This document shows positions 1 through 8,346 of a DNA stretch of 64,000 nt, one piece after another. The stretch's first letter is position 1; every line of letters begins with the position of its first letter. Position numbers and translations under genes: made by a program. The notes below the pieces were generated by a model, which was not told the origin of the DNA, ran no database searches, and saw nothing but the letters and a program-made list of their open reading frames with translations. The stretch is from contig NZ_JAHTBL010000011.1 in NCBI RefSeq assembly GCF_020177595.1, forward strand, positions 1-64,000, written 5' to 3'. Origin of the DNA: Cognatishimia sp. MH4019. GTDB taxonomy: Bacteria > Pseudomonadota > Alphaproteobacteria > Rhodobacterales > Rhodobacteraceae.

Positions 1-176
1 AACAAAAGACCATCGAAACACGGCGCTTGCTTCACCGCAAATCGGCCGCATAATCAAACCAACCAGATGAGCCAGATCCTCTCTTAGCTCAGGCGCCCAT
101 CTGTCCCAAAATCCCTGACGACGGACAGCCAAGTGAGGCGGAGCAGTTCTCATCGAGAATACAGCAAGACTGGGAG
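1..176. other. Window edge, no gene recognised
   Basis: I see no convincing gene here. The helicase frame stays open upstream to an in-frame TAA at 51-53, but that stretch contains no ATG or GTG in frame, so the region is probably the helicase leader. Confidence 0.4.
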
Positions 177-2798
177 TTGTTTCATCAATCGCAGTGGCAA
201 GAGCGCCATGCCGAAATCGAAGCGATCATTCAGAGAATTACAGCACTGAACCAAGCGAACTCGTATCCAGCTGCCTGCTTGATTGAACCGTTGTTGTCAC
301 AAGCCCGTAAACTGGACACAACTTTACTTTCAAAGCTTCCAAAAGACGCCATGGCGCAGCAACATCTGCGAAACATTGAGTTAGTTCAGGGGTTTGTGAA
401 AGCCGCCAAACAAGTGCGTGGGAAGGCTATCGAGGCATTTCAACAGAATGAACTGGCGGAATGGGCAGAGTTCTTTGATACGTTTGAAAGCAACCCTTTG
501 ACGCCAGAACAACGCCTGTCCATCGTGACCGATGAAGACGCGACCCTAGTTCTAGCCGGTGCGGGTTCGGGTAAAACCAGCGTGATCACCGCAAAGGCTG
601 GTTACCTGCTAAAATCGGGTATTCGAAAGCCGGAAGAAGTTCTCTTGCTGGCCTTTGCTCGTGATGCCGCCCAAGAAATGAGCGAACGCATAGAAGCAAA
701 ATGCGGAGCGCCTTTGGAGGCTCGCACGTTTCACTCTTTGGCCTATGAAATCATAGGGTCAGTCGAAGGCAGTAAACCGGCTCTTGCAGCGCATGCAACC
801 GATGATAAGGCCTTCCTGGCGCTTATTCGTGAAATCCTGGTGGCACTGGTGCGCACCGCCGCAGAGGTTTCGAAATCCATCGTTGGTTGGTTTTCCCATG
901 CCCGCTTGGAGGACAAAAGCGAATGGGACTTCAAAAAGAAGCACGCCTACTACACATACGTGGAAAAGCTGGACCTTCGCACGCTTCAAGGGGAACAGGT
1001 CAAGAGCTTTGAAGAGTTGATGATCGCCAATTGGCTCTATAAAAACGGTATCGAGTACGAGTATGAGCCAGACTACGAACACAAGGTTTCCGAGGGAGGA
1101 TACCGTGACTATTGCCCCGATTTCAGGCTGACAAAAAGCGGCGTCTACATTGAACATTTTGGTGTTCGTCGTGACAAGGAAGGCAACCTAACCACTGCGC
1201 CGTTCATTGACCGTAGCGAATATTTGGAAAGCATGGAGTGGAAACGGGGCGTCCATGCCGAACATGAAACCACGCTGGTTGAGACTTTCAGCTATGAACG
1301 CTCCGAGGGGCGATTGTTGGATGCGCTTGCCGAAAAAATTGCACCATACGAGACGGTTTCACCCAGATCGCCGGATGTGCTGTTTGATCGGATTGTAGAG
1401 CTCAACCAAGCGGACAGTTTCGTTCAGCTGATCGGCACATTCCTGCGCCACTACAAAGGCGGTGGCTATCAACTTGAAGAATGCGCGGCAAAAGGTGAGG
1501 CGCTAAAGCTGGGCAAGCGAGCGCAAGCGTTTCTTTCAATCTTCAAGCCGGTTTACACGGAATATCAACAACGATTGGATGGCCGGATCGACTTCGAAGA
1601 CATGATCCTGCGGGCAACAAAATACGTGGAAACCGGCGAGTACAGGAGCCCCTTCAAGCATATTCTGGTGGACGAATTCCAAGACATCTCGCGCAGCCGA
1701 GGTCGATTGGTCAAAGCACTGAAAGCCCAGCACTGGGATGCTCGGGTCTTCGGTGTTGGCGACGACTGGCAGTCTATCTATCGGTTTGCGGGTTCTGACA
1801 TCAATCTCATGCGGAATTTTGGTGCTGAGTTTGGCGGCGTCTTTGATGGCAAAACAGGGGTCCACCAAACCGTAGATTTAGGCCGCACGTTCCGTTCCAT
1901 CGATCAAATCGCGCATGCAGCAAAGCGGTTCGTTCTGCAAAATCCAGCCCAATTGGACAAAACTGTCATACCAGCGGGATCGGCAGAAGAGCCTGCGTTG
2001 AAAGTCATCCAGACACTGAAATCAGACGAACAAACCAAATTGGCGCAGGCGCTGCGTCCTCTGAACAGCTCCGGCGACCCCGACAAACGAACTTCAATCT
2101 TGTTGTTGGGGCGATACCGCTACCTTGCGCCTTCAAACCTATCACAGCTAAAGCGCGACTTGCCCAACTTGGATATCTCGTACCGAACAATTCACGCTTC
2201 GAAAGGTTTGGAAGCCGACCATGTGGTGATTTTGAACATGTTCAGGGGACGAACTGGGTTTCCTTCGGAAATCGTGGATGATCCATTGCTGAGCCTCGTT
2301 TCACCAGAGGCCGAGCCATTTGAAAATGCAGAAGAACGCAGGGTCATGTATGTGGCGATGACACGTGCGCGCAAAACCGTCACCATGATGGTTTCCGCAT
2401 CCAAGCCATCATCTTTCGCCACCGAGCTATTGGACGATCCAGCCTACAACACCGTTGGGGCGGAACAGGGTGAAAATCCCCAGCAAATATGCAGTGATTG
2501 CGGCGGAAACCTCGTTGCCGTTCCCTTGAAAGATGGACGCGTTCGGTACCGCTGCGAACACACCTCTCTTTGCGGGCATTCACTTGTTGCCTGTGAAGCT
2601 TGTGGAACCGGACTGCCGGTGACTGACGCCAAAGCAGGCATCAGCAAGTGTATTTGCGGCGCAGAGTATCCTACATGCCCAAGCTGTGCTGATGGATGGC
2701 TCGTTGAGCGAAAGGGCCGCTATGGAGCCTTCTTGGGATGCGTGAACTATCCTAGGTGCAACGGAAAAGCGAAAAAGCGCCGCAAAAAACTTGATTAA
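177..2798 (+). CDS. UvrD/Rep-family DNA helicase with internal nuclease-like patch and C-terminal zinc fingers (HelD-like)
   Basis: Superfamily 1 helicase of 873 residues. A Q-motif-like PLTPEQ lies near residue 107, Walker A AGAGSGKT at 127-134, Walker B ILVDEFQDIS near 496-505, and motif VI VAMTRAR near 725. Around 310-330 the insertion contains CPDFRL followed by YIEHFG, a spacing like the D...ExK core of PD-(D/E)XK nucleases; this is inferred from pattern only. The last 100 residues carry several CxxC pairs and a GRYGAFLGCxNYPxC motif typical of topoisomerase C4 zinc fingers, followed by a lysine/arginine tail. The only in-frame start is a TTG with GGGAG directly against it, so the true start is uncertain. 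The gene lies in an accessory block; such helicases act in DNA repair or in defence loci. Confidence 0.85.
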   Translation: MFHQSQWQERHAEIEAIIQRITALNQANSYPAACLIEPLLSQARKLDTTLLSKLPKDAMAQQHLRNIELVQGFVKAAKQVRGKAIEAFQQNELAEWAEFFDTFESNPLTPEQRLSIVTDEDATLVLAGAGSGKTSVITAKAGYLLKSGIRKPEEVLLLAFARDAAQEMSERIEAKCGAPLEARTFHSLAYEIIGSVEGSKPALAAHATDDKAFLALIREILVALVRTAAEVSKSIVGWFSHARLEDKSEWDFKKKHAYYTYVEKLDLRTLQGEQVKSFEELMIANWLYKNGIEYEYEPDYEHKVSEGGYRDYCPDFRLTKSGVYIEHFGVRRDKEGNLTTAPFIDRSEYLESMEWKRGVHAEHETTLVETFSYERSEGRLLDALAEKIAPYETVSPRSPDVLFDRIVELNQADSFVQLIGTFLRHYKGGGYQLEECAAKGEALKLGKRAQAFLSIFKPVYTEYQQRLDGRIDFEDMILRATKYVETGEYRSPFKHILVDEFQDISRSRGRLVKALKAQHWDARVFGVGDDWQSIYRFAGSDINLMRNFGAEFGGVFDGKTGVHQTVDLGRTFRSIDQIAHAAKRFVLQNPAQLDKTVIPAGSAEEPALKVIQTLKSDEQTKLAQALRPLNSSGDPDKRTSILLLGRYRYLAPSNLSQLKRDLPNLDISYRTIHASKGLEADHVVILNMFRGRTGFPSEIVDDPLLSLVSPEAEPFENAEERRVMYVAMTRARKTVTMMVSASKPSSFATELLDDPAYNTVGAEQGENPQQICSDCGGNLVAVPLKDGRVRYRCEHTSLCGHSLVACEACGTGLPVTDAKAGISKCICGAEYPTCPSCADGWLVERKGRYGAFLGCVNYPRCNGKAKKRRKKLD

Positions 2799-2894
2799 AT
2801 CAGGTTTTTTCACCACCCAAACCGATGATTTCCCAGGAACTCTCTTGCCAAAACTTTCCTCACGAAAGTTTCTATGAGTTCTTACGGGGTCAGA

Positions 2895-3242
2895 TCACCA
2901 TTCCTCAGCCAACATGATCGTCAGTACTCGACGGGTCTTGCTGAGGTCGGTGGGATCATCTGAACCCAAGTTGTAGTCGTTGTGATAGGCATCAATTTTC
3001 CAAAACAGTCGATGCCCATGAAACTCAAGCACGCCAAAATCATGCTCGCCATGCGGGTCATTGTGCTCGGTGAAATCATCGAACTGAGCCGCCCTCTGGA
3101 TCAGCGTCTCCACGGGAATATCCAGTTGTTTCAACAGGTGGACCACCCCAGCAGTGATAAATCGTTGCCCTGGCACGCTGGGATCGCCCTTGCGGAACGC
3201 ATCGTTCAGCTGCGCTATATCTGAAGCTGTGGGTAACGCCAT
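2895..3242 (-). CDS. DUF3768 domain-containing protein
   Basis: A 115-residue protein whose C-terminal half matches the DUF3768 pattern: FDDFTEHNDPHGEHDFG, then FHGHRLFWKIDAY, then a closing RRVLTIMLAEEW. The family has no known function and is often found on plasmids and integrated elements of alphaproteobacteria (general knowledge). It starts at ATG. It is convergent with the helicase and stands alone, about 90 bases from the HNH gene on the same strand. Its presence supports reading this stretch as mobile or accessory DNA. No catalytic residues can be proposed. Confidence 0.85.
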   Translation of the reverse strand: MALPTASDIAQLNDAFRKGDPSVPGQRFITAGVVHLLKQLDIPVETLIQRAAQFDDFTEHNDPHGEHDFGVLEFHGHRLFWKIDAYHNDYNLGSDDPTDLSKTRRVLTIMLAEEW

Positions 3243-3329
3243 TGGGACCTTAAAACGGTTGGGTCCAGCTGCGTTATGGCACTTTGATTCAAAGAGCGAC
3301 TACTACGTCATGCCAGTCAGGTGCTAACG

Positions 3330-4067
3330 CTAATCACCATCATCTAAATAACCGCAAGTCATACACTTAGCTCCCTGCCATGGGCCAAGCTGCCCGCAAT
3401 GACCACAATAAAAACTTGAATGAGGGTTCGGATCACTAGGCTGAAAGCCAATCCCGTGGGGCGCTTTTACCATCCGCATGGCACCACTTTCAAAAACAAC
3501 AGTATGCAACTGGGTCGCGTGGAACGAAGGTGCTGTTTTTGTGAAAATCCGATCATCATCAGAAGACGGGTTCTCAATCCTAAACTTCTTGATTTCTTGG
3601 GCATCAGAAGCAAAGCGTTCGGCGATTTTGAAAATCGTATCCCTTTGAATTTCAGATATCTCAGGAAGATCCTTTGCGCGCATGATGGTGTTGAGTGCCC
3701 TTGAGAGCTGACGTTCGGTCACAACTTCGGCAGCCTTTCTCCTTGCAAGATCCGCGAGTTTTACTGTCCTTTGAAGAACGAGTTGCATCATTGGGGTTGG
3801 TTCGAAGATGGCCGCCCGCTTTTTCAAATTGCATGATGAACACGCGGGCATCCAGTTTTCGAAAGAATTTAGGTAGAATTCAGAGCCTAACCCAAGAGAA
3901 CTTAACGCCTGAGATAGTTCCTCCGGCGCATCGAGGAGCTTTTCTGGCAGGATGTGGTCAACGTGAATGCTGTTCAAACTGATTGGTTGGCCACACAGAT
4001 AACATGTTTGTCCATGTACAGAATAAACCGCATATCGTTCCGCATCGCTAAATTGGTATTTTGACAT
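3330..4067 (-). CDS. HNH endonuclease-type protein with C-terminal zinc ribbon
   Basis: A 245-residue protein. Near the N-terminus, CYLCGQ (first CxxC) is followed by VDHILP, an asparagine-rich stretch, and CSSCNLKK (second CxxC), the zinc-bound HNH/McrA layout. The C-terminus has a second zinc-ribbon candidate, CGHCG then CMTCG. The frame extends upstream to a GTG at 4121, but the ATG at 4067 fits better because the N-terminal extension looks non-coding. The middle (about residues 90-190) is helical and unassigned. It could be a restriction-like nuclease or part of a defence pair with the divergent neighbour; that is inference. Confidence 0.75.
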   Translation of the reverse strand: MSKYQFSDAERYAVYSVHGQTCYLCGQPISLNSIHVDHILPEKLLDAPEELSQALSSLGLGSEFYLNSFENWMPACSSCNLKKRAAIFEPTPMMQLVLQRTVKLADLARRKAAEVVTERQLSRALNTIMRAKDLPEISEIQRDTIFKIAERFASDAQEIKKFRIENPSSDDDRIFTKTAPSFHATQLHTVVFESGAMRMVKAPHGIGFQPSDPNPHSSFYCGHCGQLGPWQGAKCMTCGYLDDGD

Positions 4068-4191
4068 GCTAGCATCGTTATATTTCTTGCACCGACTTTG
4101 TGCATTTTGACTTCTCGGCACAGAATTCCACTCTGGACAGAACTTATCAATATCTGTTGGCGTCGATAGCCCAAAGTGGCAATCTCACCGG

Positions 4192-4830
4192 ATGGACCAC
4201 AGACATATTTGCACCGCAGGAATGGTGGCTCACCATGGCCTAGTAACCGCACATCAAGCACTTGAAGAGGGCCCTGTATCCTTGAACATGAGGCTGTTAC
4301 TCATGAGGCATCTAACGATTGAAATCGCGAATATTGCGGATTTAGCAACAGGTTCTGGTGCCCTGTATAAGGCTGACCCCGATCTCGGTGAGCTTCACCG
4401 ACCAATCCGGAAGCCGTTGGAGTTCTTCAAGTACCTTAGAAATGTGTACGTAGGCCATTTCGTCTCTGATTTGACTGAGAAAACCTTTGAGTGGATGCCC
4501 CAAGCGAATGTTTTGCTTGGCAGTGAGGAGCAAGACAAACAGGGCGTGGTCAGCTGGTTTGCATTCGAGACAGCGATCAATACCTTTGCCGATCCTGCAA
4601 CAGGCCACAAAATCTTCGAGTCAGACACAGACCTGAACTACCCGCCAGACCTCACCAGATTTCTGAACTTCCTAGGTGAGACTGTTCTAGCAGCAATAGC
4701 CTATGTCACTCGGCTGGTTTCGGTCACGCGGTCATACATTGATGTTCCCGATTTCGAAAAGGATATGTTTAAACTTGCTATGAAGGCAGGTGAAACCGAT
4801 TTTGCTGTCTTAACAAAGAAACGCCGCTGA
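4192..4830 (+). CDS. Hypothetical protein with HEPN-like RNxxxxxH motif
   Basis: A 212-residue protein with no recognised family. The predicted helical core contains KPLEFFKYLRNVYVGHF, in which R-N-(x4)-G-H fits the RX4-6H motif of HEPN RNases, and the stretch before it (EIANIADLATG...LHRPIRKPLEF) is helix-rich as in HEPN folds. It is transcribed divergently from the HNH gene. A second possible start lies at 4222 (MVAHHG...). No RBS decides between them. Base composition is lower in GC than the core genes. A toxin or defence role is possible, but one motif match is weak evidence. Confidence 0.5.
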   Translation: MDHRHICTAGMVAHHGLVTAHQALEEGPVSLNMRLLLMRHLTIEIANIADLATGSGALYKADPDLGELHRPIRKPLEFFKYLRNVYVGHFVSDLTEKTFEWMPQANVLLGSEEQDKQGVVSWFAFETAINTFADPATGHKIFESDTDLNYPPDLTRFLNFLGETVLAAIAYVTRLVSVTRSYIDVPDFEKDMFKLAMKAGETDFAVLTKKRR

Positions 4831-4842
4831 AAAGCGGCATTT
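4823..4842 (+). terminator. Weak hairpin over the stop codon
   Basis: GCCGCT pairs with AGCGGC across a four-base loop, followed by ATTTCGG. The stem spans the stop codon of the preceding gene and the T-run is poor, so function as a terminator is doubtful. Confidence 0.3.
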
Positions 4843-4967
4843 CGGAGAGTCTTCATCACGAGGTCACAAGCCGACCATGCCGTGGTTTCATCCAATTAAA
4901 TCAACGCCCTAACCCCTCATCATCACTCCCAAAGCACCATAAGCACGGCAAGGAGCGTTGGTAACCG

Positions 4968-5074
4968 ACTGTGCTAGAACTGTGCTAGGTGCGCGGCGCG
5001 GCGCTCACAACGCATTGTGCTAGTTGATGATTTTGAGACTGTGCTAGCACTGCGCTAGGGTAAAACTGTGCTAA
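4968..5074 (+). repeat. Six direct ACTGTGCTAG-like repeats next to tRNA-Phe
   Basis: Copies start at 4968, 4979, 5014 (ATTGTGCTAG), 5038, 5049 (ACTGCGCTAG) and 5065 (ACTGTGCTAA). Two pairs are exactly 11 bp apart. They lie between the last accessory gene and the 3' end of tRNA-Phe. Apart from this array I see nothing in the 300 bases 4831-5130. Arrangement beside a tRNA 3' end resembles arm-type sites of a tyrosine recombinase, but no integrase gene is in the window. Confidence 0.75.
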
Positions 5075-5130
5075 ACGGATAGATGACAAAAACAGTAGAT
5101 TATTTAAACTATTGTTCTTGTTGATTTAAA

Positions 5131-5205
5131 TGGTGCCCGGGGGCGGAATCGAACCACCGACACGAGGATTTTCAATCCACTGCTCTACCCCTGAGCTACC
5201 CAGGC
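5131..5205 (-). tRNA. tRNA-Phe (GAA)
   Basis: Full cloverleaf on the minus strand. The acceptor stem is GCCTGGG/CCCGGGC with discriminator A and encoded CCA, the T-arm is GGTTCGATTCC, and the anticodon loop is TTGAAAA (anticodon GAA). The anticodon stem GTGGA/TCCTC has one T-T mismatch at the second pair. Its 3' end faces the accessory block and forms the junction between that block and the housekeeping genes. Confidence 0.96.
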
Positions 5206-5285
5206 ACCGGGGAAGGTTTTCACCTTCGGGTTTGGGCGTTTTAGGGCAGCGTCACGGGGGTGTCCAGTGGGAAATCGCAGCAATT

Positions 5286-5468
5286 TCAGTGCGGGCGTTT
5301 GGGGGCGCTTTCGGCTTCGCGCGCGGCCTCTTCGAGGTCTTCTGGGTCCTCGGACGGGATCGCGTAGCTGCCCGATAGCCACTTGGCCAAATCGACATCA
5401 GCGCAGCGTTTTGAGCAGAAGGGACGATACTTGGGATCGGTCTCTTTATCGCAGATCGGGCAGCTCAT
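5286..5468 (-). CDS. yacG: DNA gyrase inhibitor YacG
   Basis: A 60-residue zinc protein of the YacG family. It has CPIC at residues 3-6 and a second cysteine pair in FCSKRCADVDLAKWL, the diagnostic YacG signature, followed by an acidic tail. The E. coli homologue binds GyrB and inhibits gyrase. The start ATG overlaps the end of the upstream RNase E/G-type gene by four bases, so it is the last gene of the infA-maf-rng-yacG run and is probably translationally coupled. Its length is normal for the family. Confidence 0.93.
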   Translation of the reverse strand: MSCPICDKETDPKYRPFCSKRCADVDLAKWLSGSYAIPSEDPEDLEEAAREAESAPKRPH

Positions 5469-6493
5469 GTCAGAACCTCGCTGAGCGGGACGCGTTCGCG
5501 TTTGCGTTGCAGCTCAAAATGGCCCAGCGGCGTCCAGCCGACAAGCGTCGTGTCTACGGCATCTGACTTGAAGGCGGCGCGCAGGGCAACCTCGAACGGT
5601 TTGCGGTCGCGCTTGGTCATGGGGGCGAGGTCCATGGTGATCTGGCCACCCAAACCGCGCAGGCGCAGTTGCGTGGGCAGGGCTTTGGCGGCGGCCATAT
5701 TGGCCTTTAGACCAGCGGCGGGAGAGGTGTCTCCGCCAGTGTTTACGTCCACGGCGATCAAGGCGCGGGTTGGCTCAATAAACATGGTGAAACCGGCGGG
5801 CAGGCCCACATGCGCCCGTGCGAGCGTGTCAATGTGATCCAACACCCCATGATCTTCAAAGCAACCAGCATCGGTTTCGATTTGCGCAGGCGCGGTCCAT
5901 TCGCGCCACGCAACCAGGTGCGGGCCGTCGCCTGCATGGATCAAGGCGGGCGTTCCGTTGGCTTGAGACAACACGTCTTCGGCCAGCGCGCGCATGGCCT
6001 CGATATCCTCGGCAATGGCGTCGGCATCGGCTTCGGCGGCAGAAGAGCGCACGATCAAGCCATAGCCGCCCGCATCCATCACCTCATGGGCCGTCAGCAG
6101 CAGCGCATCGCGGATGTCGTCATCGCGGATCGCCCGGCTGATATTGATGCCGGGAGCGTCCGGCGTGACGATGGCGTAGCGGCTTTTGAACAGCAGTTTT
6201 GGCGTGACGGGCGTGGCTTTGCCCGCCTCGGCATGGCCGGTGACCTGCACCAAGAGCGTGTCACCGGGGGCGGCGCCATTGACGCCACGCAAGAAGCCCT
6301 TGTGACCATCGCCCAAAGACACGATCACCCCGCCCTGCCCTTTCATCTGACGGCCCACTTCGGCGCGGTAGATAGAGCCAGGGATAGGGCCGGACGCCTG
6401 TGCGACGATCAGATCTTCCAGCTTGCCATCGACCATCAAGGCCGCGGCTTCGCGGTCACCGATATGGTCCAAGGCGATCAGGCGGCCTTTCAT
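5465..6493 (-). CDS. Short ribonuclease E/G-family protein
   Basis: A 342-residue RNase E/G-type endoribonuclease for RNA processing or decay. An S1-like segment occurs near residues 38-70 ([12 protein letters not shown]...GFLRG). Two aspartates corresponding to the catalytic Mg-binding pair occur in AVDVNTGG (near 249) and ITMDLAPM (near 288). It is much shorter than E. coli RNase G (about 490) and ends before the zinc-link CPxC motif and small domain. This short form next to yacG and maf is the usual arrangement in Rhodobacterales. It overlaps both neighbours by four bases. Confidence 0.85.
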   Translation of the reverse strand: MKGRLIALDHIGDREAAALMVDGKLEDLIVAQASGPIPGSIYRAEVGRQMKGQGGVIVSLGDGHKGFLRGVNGAAPGDTLLVQVTGHAEAGKATPVTPKLLFKSRYAIVTPDAPGINISRAIRDDDIRDALLLTAHEVMDAGGYGLIVRSSAAEADADAIAEDIEAMRALAEDVLSQANGTPALIHAGDGPHLVAWREWTAPAQIETDAGCFEDHGVLDHIDTLARAHVGLPAGFTMFIEPTRALIAVDVNTGGDTSPAAGLKANMAAAKALPTQLRLRGLGGQITMDLAPMTKRDRKPFEVALRAAFKSDAVDTTLVGWTPLGHFELQRKRERVPLSEVLT

Positions 6494-7068
6494 GGGCGCT
6501 CTCCATAAACGGGGTAGCCAGCGGCGGTCAGAAGCTGGGCGGTTTCAGCCACGGGCAACCCCATGATGGCGCTGTAAGAGCCTGATATCCAAGGGATAAA
6601 CGCACCAGCCGGGCCCTGGATGGCATAGCCACCAGCCTTGCCTTGCCAGTCATTGCTTTGCAGGTAGCTGTTCAGTTCAACGTCACTCAGCCGCTTCATT
6701 TTGACCGCAGAAACAACGTCCCGCTCCCACAGCTGATCGCCTAATTTTACGGCAATTGCGGTAATGACCCGGTGCCGCCGTCCGCCAAGACTGCTTAAAA
6801 ATTGTGCAGCTTCGCCAATATCGCGTGGCTTGCCCAGAATACGCCGACCCAACGCAACGGTGGTGTCCGCGCAGAGCACAACCTCATCGGCGGCTGCCTC
6901 AACGGCTTGCGCTTTCTCGCGGGCCATCCGCGCGCAATAGGGGCGCGGCAGTTCAGCCTTCATCGGGTCTTCATTTATATCGGGCGCGCGCACGGCATCA
7001 GGCACCAGCCCCAACTGCGCCAGCAATTCCAACCGGCGCGGGCTGCCTGAGCCTAAAACCAGCTTCAC
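6490..7068 (-). CDS. maf: Maf-type nucleoside triphosphate pyrophosphatase
   Basis: A 192-residue Maf/Ham1-fold house-cleaning enzyme predicted to hydrolyse non-canonical or modified NTPs to NMP and pyrophosphate. The N-terminal [11 protein letters not shown] is the Maf substrate loop, ADTTVALG holds the acidic residue of the active site, and [11 protein letters not shown] closes the family signature. The start is GTG, four bases from the infA stop, and the end overlaps the RNase gene by four bases. The subtype (dTTP- versus m7GTP-preferring) cannot be set with confidence. Confidence 0.9.
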   Translation of the reverse strand: MKLVLGSGSPRRLELLAQLGLVPDAVRAPDINEDPMKAELPRPYCARMAREKAQAVEAAADEVVLCADTTVALGRRILGKPRDIGEAAQFLSSLGGRRHRVITAIAVKLGDQLWERDVVSAVKMKRLSDVELNSYLQSNDWQGKAGGYAIQGPAGAFIPWISGSYSAIMGLPVAETAQLLTAAGYPVYGERP

Positions 7069-7071
7069 GGT

Positions 7072-7290
7072 TTACTTGAAACGATAGTTAATCCGACCCT
7101 TGGACAGGTCGTAAGGGGTCATTTCGACCTGTACTTTGTCGCCTGCCAGAACGCGGATGCGGTTCTTGCGCATCTTGCCTGCCGTGTGCGCGATGATCGT
7201 ATGGCCGTTCTCCAGCTCGACCAGGAATGTCGCGTTCGGCAGGAGTTCCTTAACGACACCGGGAAATTCGAGCAGTTCTTCCTTGGCCAT
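7072..7290 (-). CDS. infA: Translation initiation factor IF-1
   Basis: A 72-residue protein, the standard IF-1 length. It is a single OB-fold (S1-like) domain with [18 protein letters not shown] and [24 protein letters not shown], matching bacterial IF-1 throughout, and it ends in RINYRFK. It binds the 30S A-site and helps IF-2 and IF-3 in initiation. It begins the infA-maf-rng-yacG run; a purine-rich GGAGAGACC precedes the ATG. Confidence 0.97.
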   Translation of the reverse strand: MAKEELLEFPGVVKELLPNATFLVELENGHTIIAHTAGKMRKNRIRVLAGDKVQVEMTPYDLSKGRINYRFK

Positions 7291-7398
7291 GGTCTCTCCA
7301 TTATGACAACAGCCCCAACCGGGGCCAACGCCGCACTAAATGCGGTGGGTGGCTTGGTTTTTCAAGGGAAATCGTGAGATGACGCCGCTGCAAACACA

Positions 7399-7857
7399 CT
7401 ATTTGGCAGTTGGAGCGCCCCATTTCTCAAGAATGTGGCCCTTGATCTGATCGCGGGCCTGCCGGTACGCGTCCAGTTTGGCCTCGCGGGTTTCGCCAAG
7501 GCCGGTCGGGTCAAGGATCGGCCAATATTGCACATCCAGATGATAAAGCCGGGTCAGCTCCAACGCGCGGCGCTGGCTGGCGGGGGAGAGTGCGACAATC
7601 AAATCAAAAGAGGACAGGTCATCGCCCCACTCCTCCATCTCGTCAAAAGATCGCGTGCGGTGACGCGACAGCTCGATCCCCAGCTCGTCGCAGACGGCGA
7701 CAGAAAAGCCATCAATCTCCATCTCGCCGCGCACGCCTGCGGACTGCACATAGGTCGTGTGGCCATAGAATTTCTTCATCATGCCCTCGGCCATAGGCGA
7801 GCGCACGGCGTTGTGGTCACAACAAAACAGCACCGATTGGGGGAGGCTGTCAGACAC
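7399..7857 (-). CDS. Low-molecular-weight phosphatase / arsenate reductase-like protein
   Basis: A 152-residue LMW-PTP fold protein. The P-loop is FCCDHNAVRSPMAEG (CX5R), which binds a phosphate or arsenate group, and a later acidic PILDPTG supplies the general-acid aspartate position. Members act as protein-tyrosine phosphatases or as thiol-dependent arsenate reductases; the sequence does not decide. The start is GTG. It follows the UPF0262 gene by a few bases and so is co-transcribed with hisD and UPF0262, an arrangement I know from other Rhodobacterales. Confidence 0.85.
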   Translation of the reverse strand: MSDSLPQSVLFCCDHNAVRSPMAEGMMKKFYGHTTYVQSAGVRGEMEIDGFSVAVCDELGIELSRHRTRSFDEMEEWGDDLSSFDLIVALSPASQRRALELTRLYHLDVQYWPILDPTGLGETREAKLDAYRQARDQIKGHILEKWGAPTAK

Positions 7858-7862
7858 TGCGC

Positions 7863-8342
7863 TCAGGCTCCGAAATGAAGCACACAGATCAGGGTAAAGA
7901 GGCGACGAGCCGTGTCGATATCGACCTCTGCCTTGCCCTCCAGCCGCTCTTGCAGCACGCGCGCGCCTTCGTTGTGGATGCCGCGGCGGGCCATATCAAT
8001 CGTCTCGATCTGGCTGGGGGGCATGGTTTTGACCGCCTCGAAATAGCTTTCGCAGATGGCGAAGTAATCCTTAACCACCTGCCGGAACGGCCCCAGGGAC
8101 AGATGAAATTCCGCGGCCTTCTCATGGCCTTCCGTGGTCACATCAAAGACCAGCCGCTTCTCGCGGATCGACAGGCCGACATGATAGGGTCCTTCTGGCA
8201 CCGGGCGGTCGTCGCGCTCTGGCAGCTTGAAGGAGTTATCCTCCAGCAGGTCAAACATCGCCACTTTGCGCTCTTGTTCAATCTCGGGCGTGGGGGCGGG
8301 CAGATTGCCGTCATCCAGTTCGATATGGGCGATGCGGGTCAT
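7863..8342 (-). CDS. UPF0262 family protein
   Basis: A 159-residue protein matching UPF0262 over its length: an N-terminal TRIAHIELDD, a central GPYHVGLSIREKRLVFD, and a terminal DIDTARRLFTLICVLHFGA. The family is restricted mostly to alphaproteobacteria and has no assigned function. It sits four bases after hisD and five before the phosphatase gene, so it belongs to the same operon. No membrane segment or catalytic motif is visible. Confidence 0.92.
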   Translation of the reverse strand: MTRIAHIELDDGNLPAPTPEIEQERKVAMFDLLEDNSFKLPERDDRPVPEGPYHVGLSIREKRLVFDVTTEGHEKAAEFHLSLGPFRQVVKDYFAICESYFEAVKTMPPSQIETIDMARRGIHNEGARVLQERLEGKAEVDIDTARRLFTLICVLHFGA

Positions 8343-8346
8343 GGCG

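Noticed and set aside
7331-7345. CCGCA/TGCGG hairpin between infA and the phosphatase gene
   Set aside because: No T-run on either strand; not enough for a terminator call.
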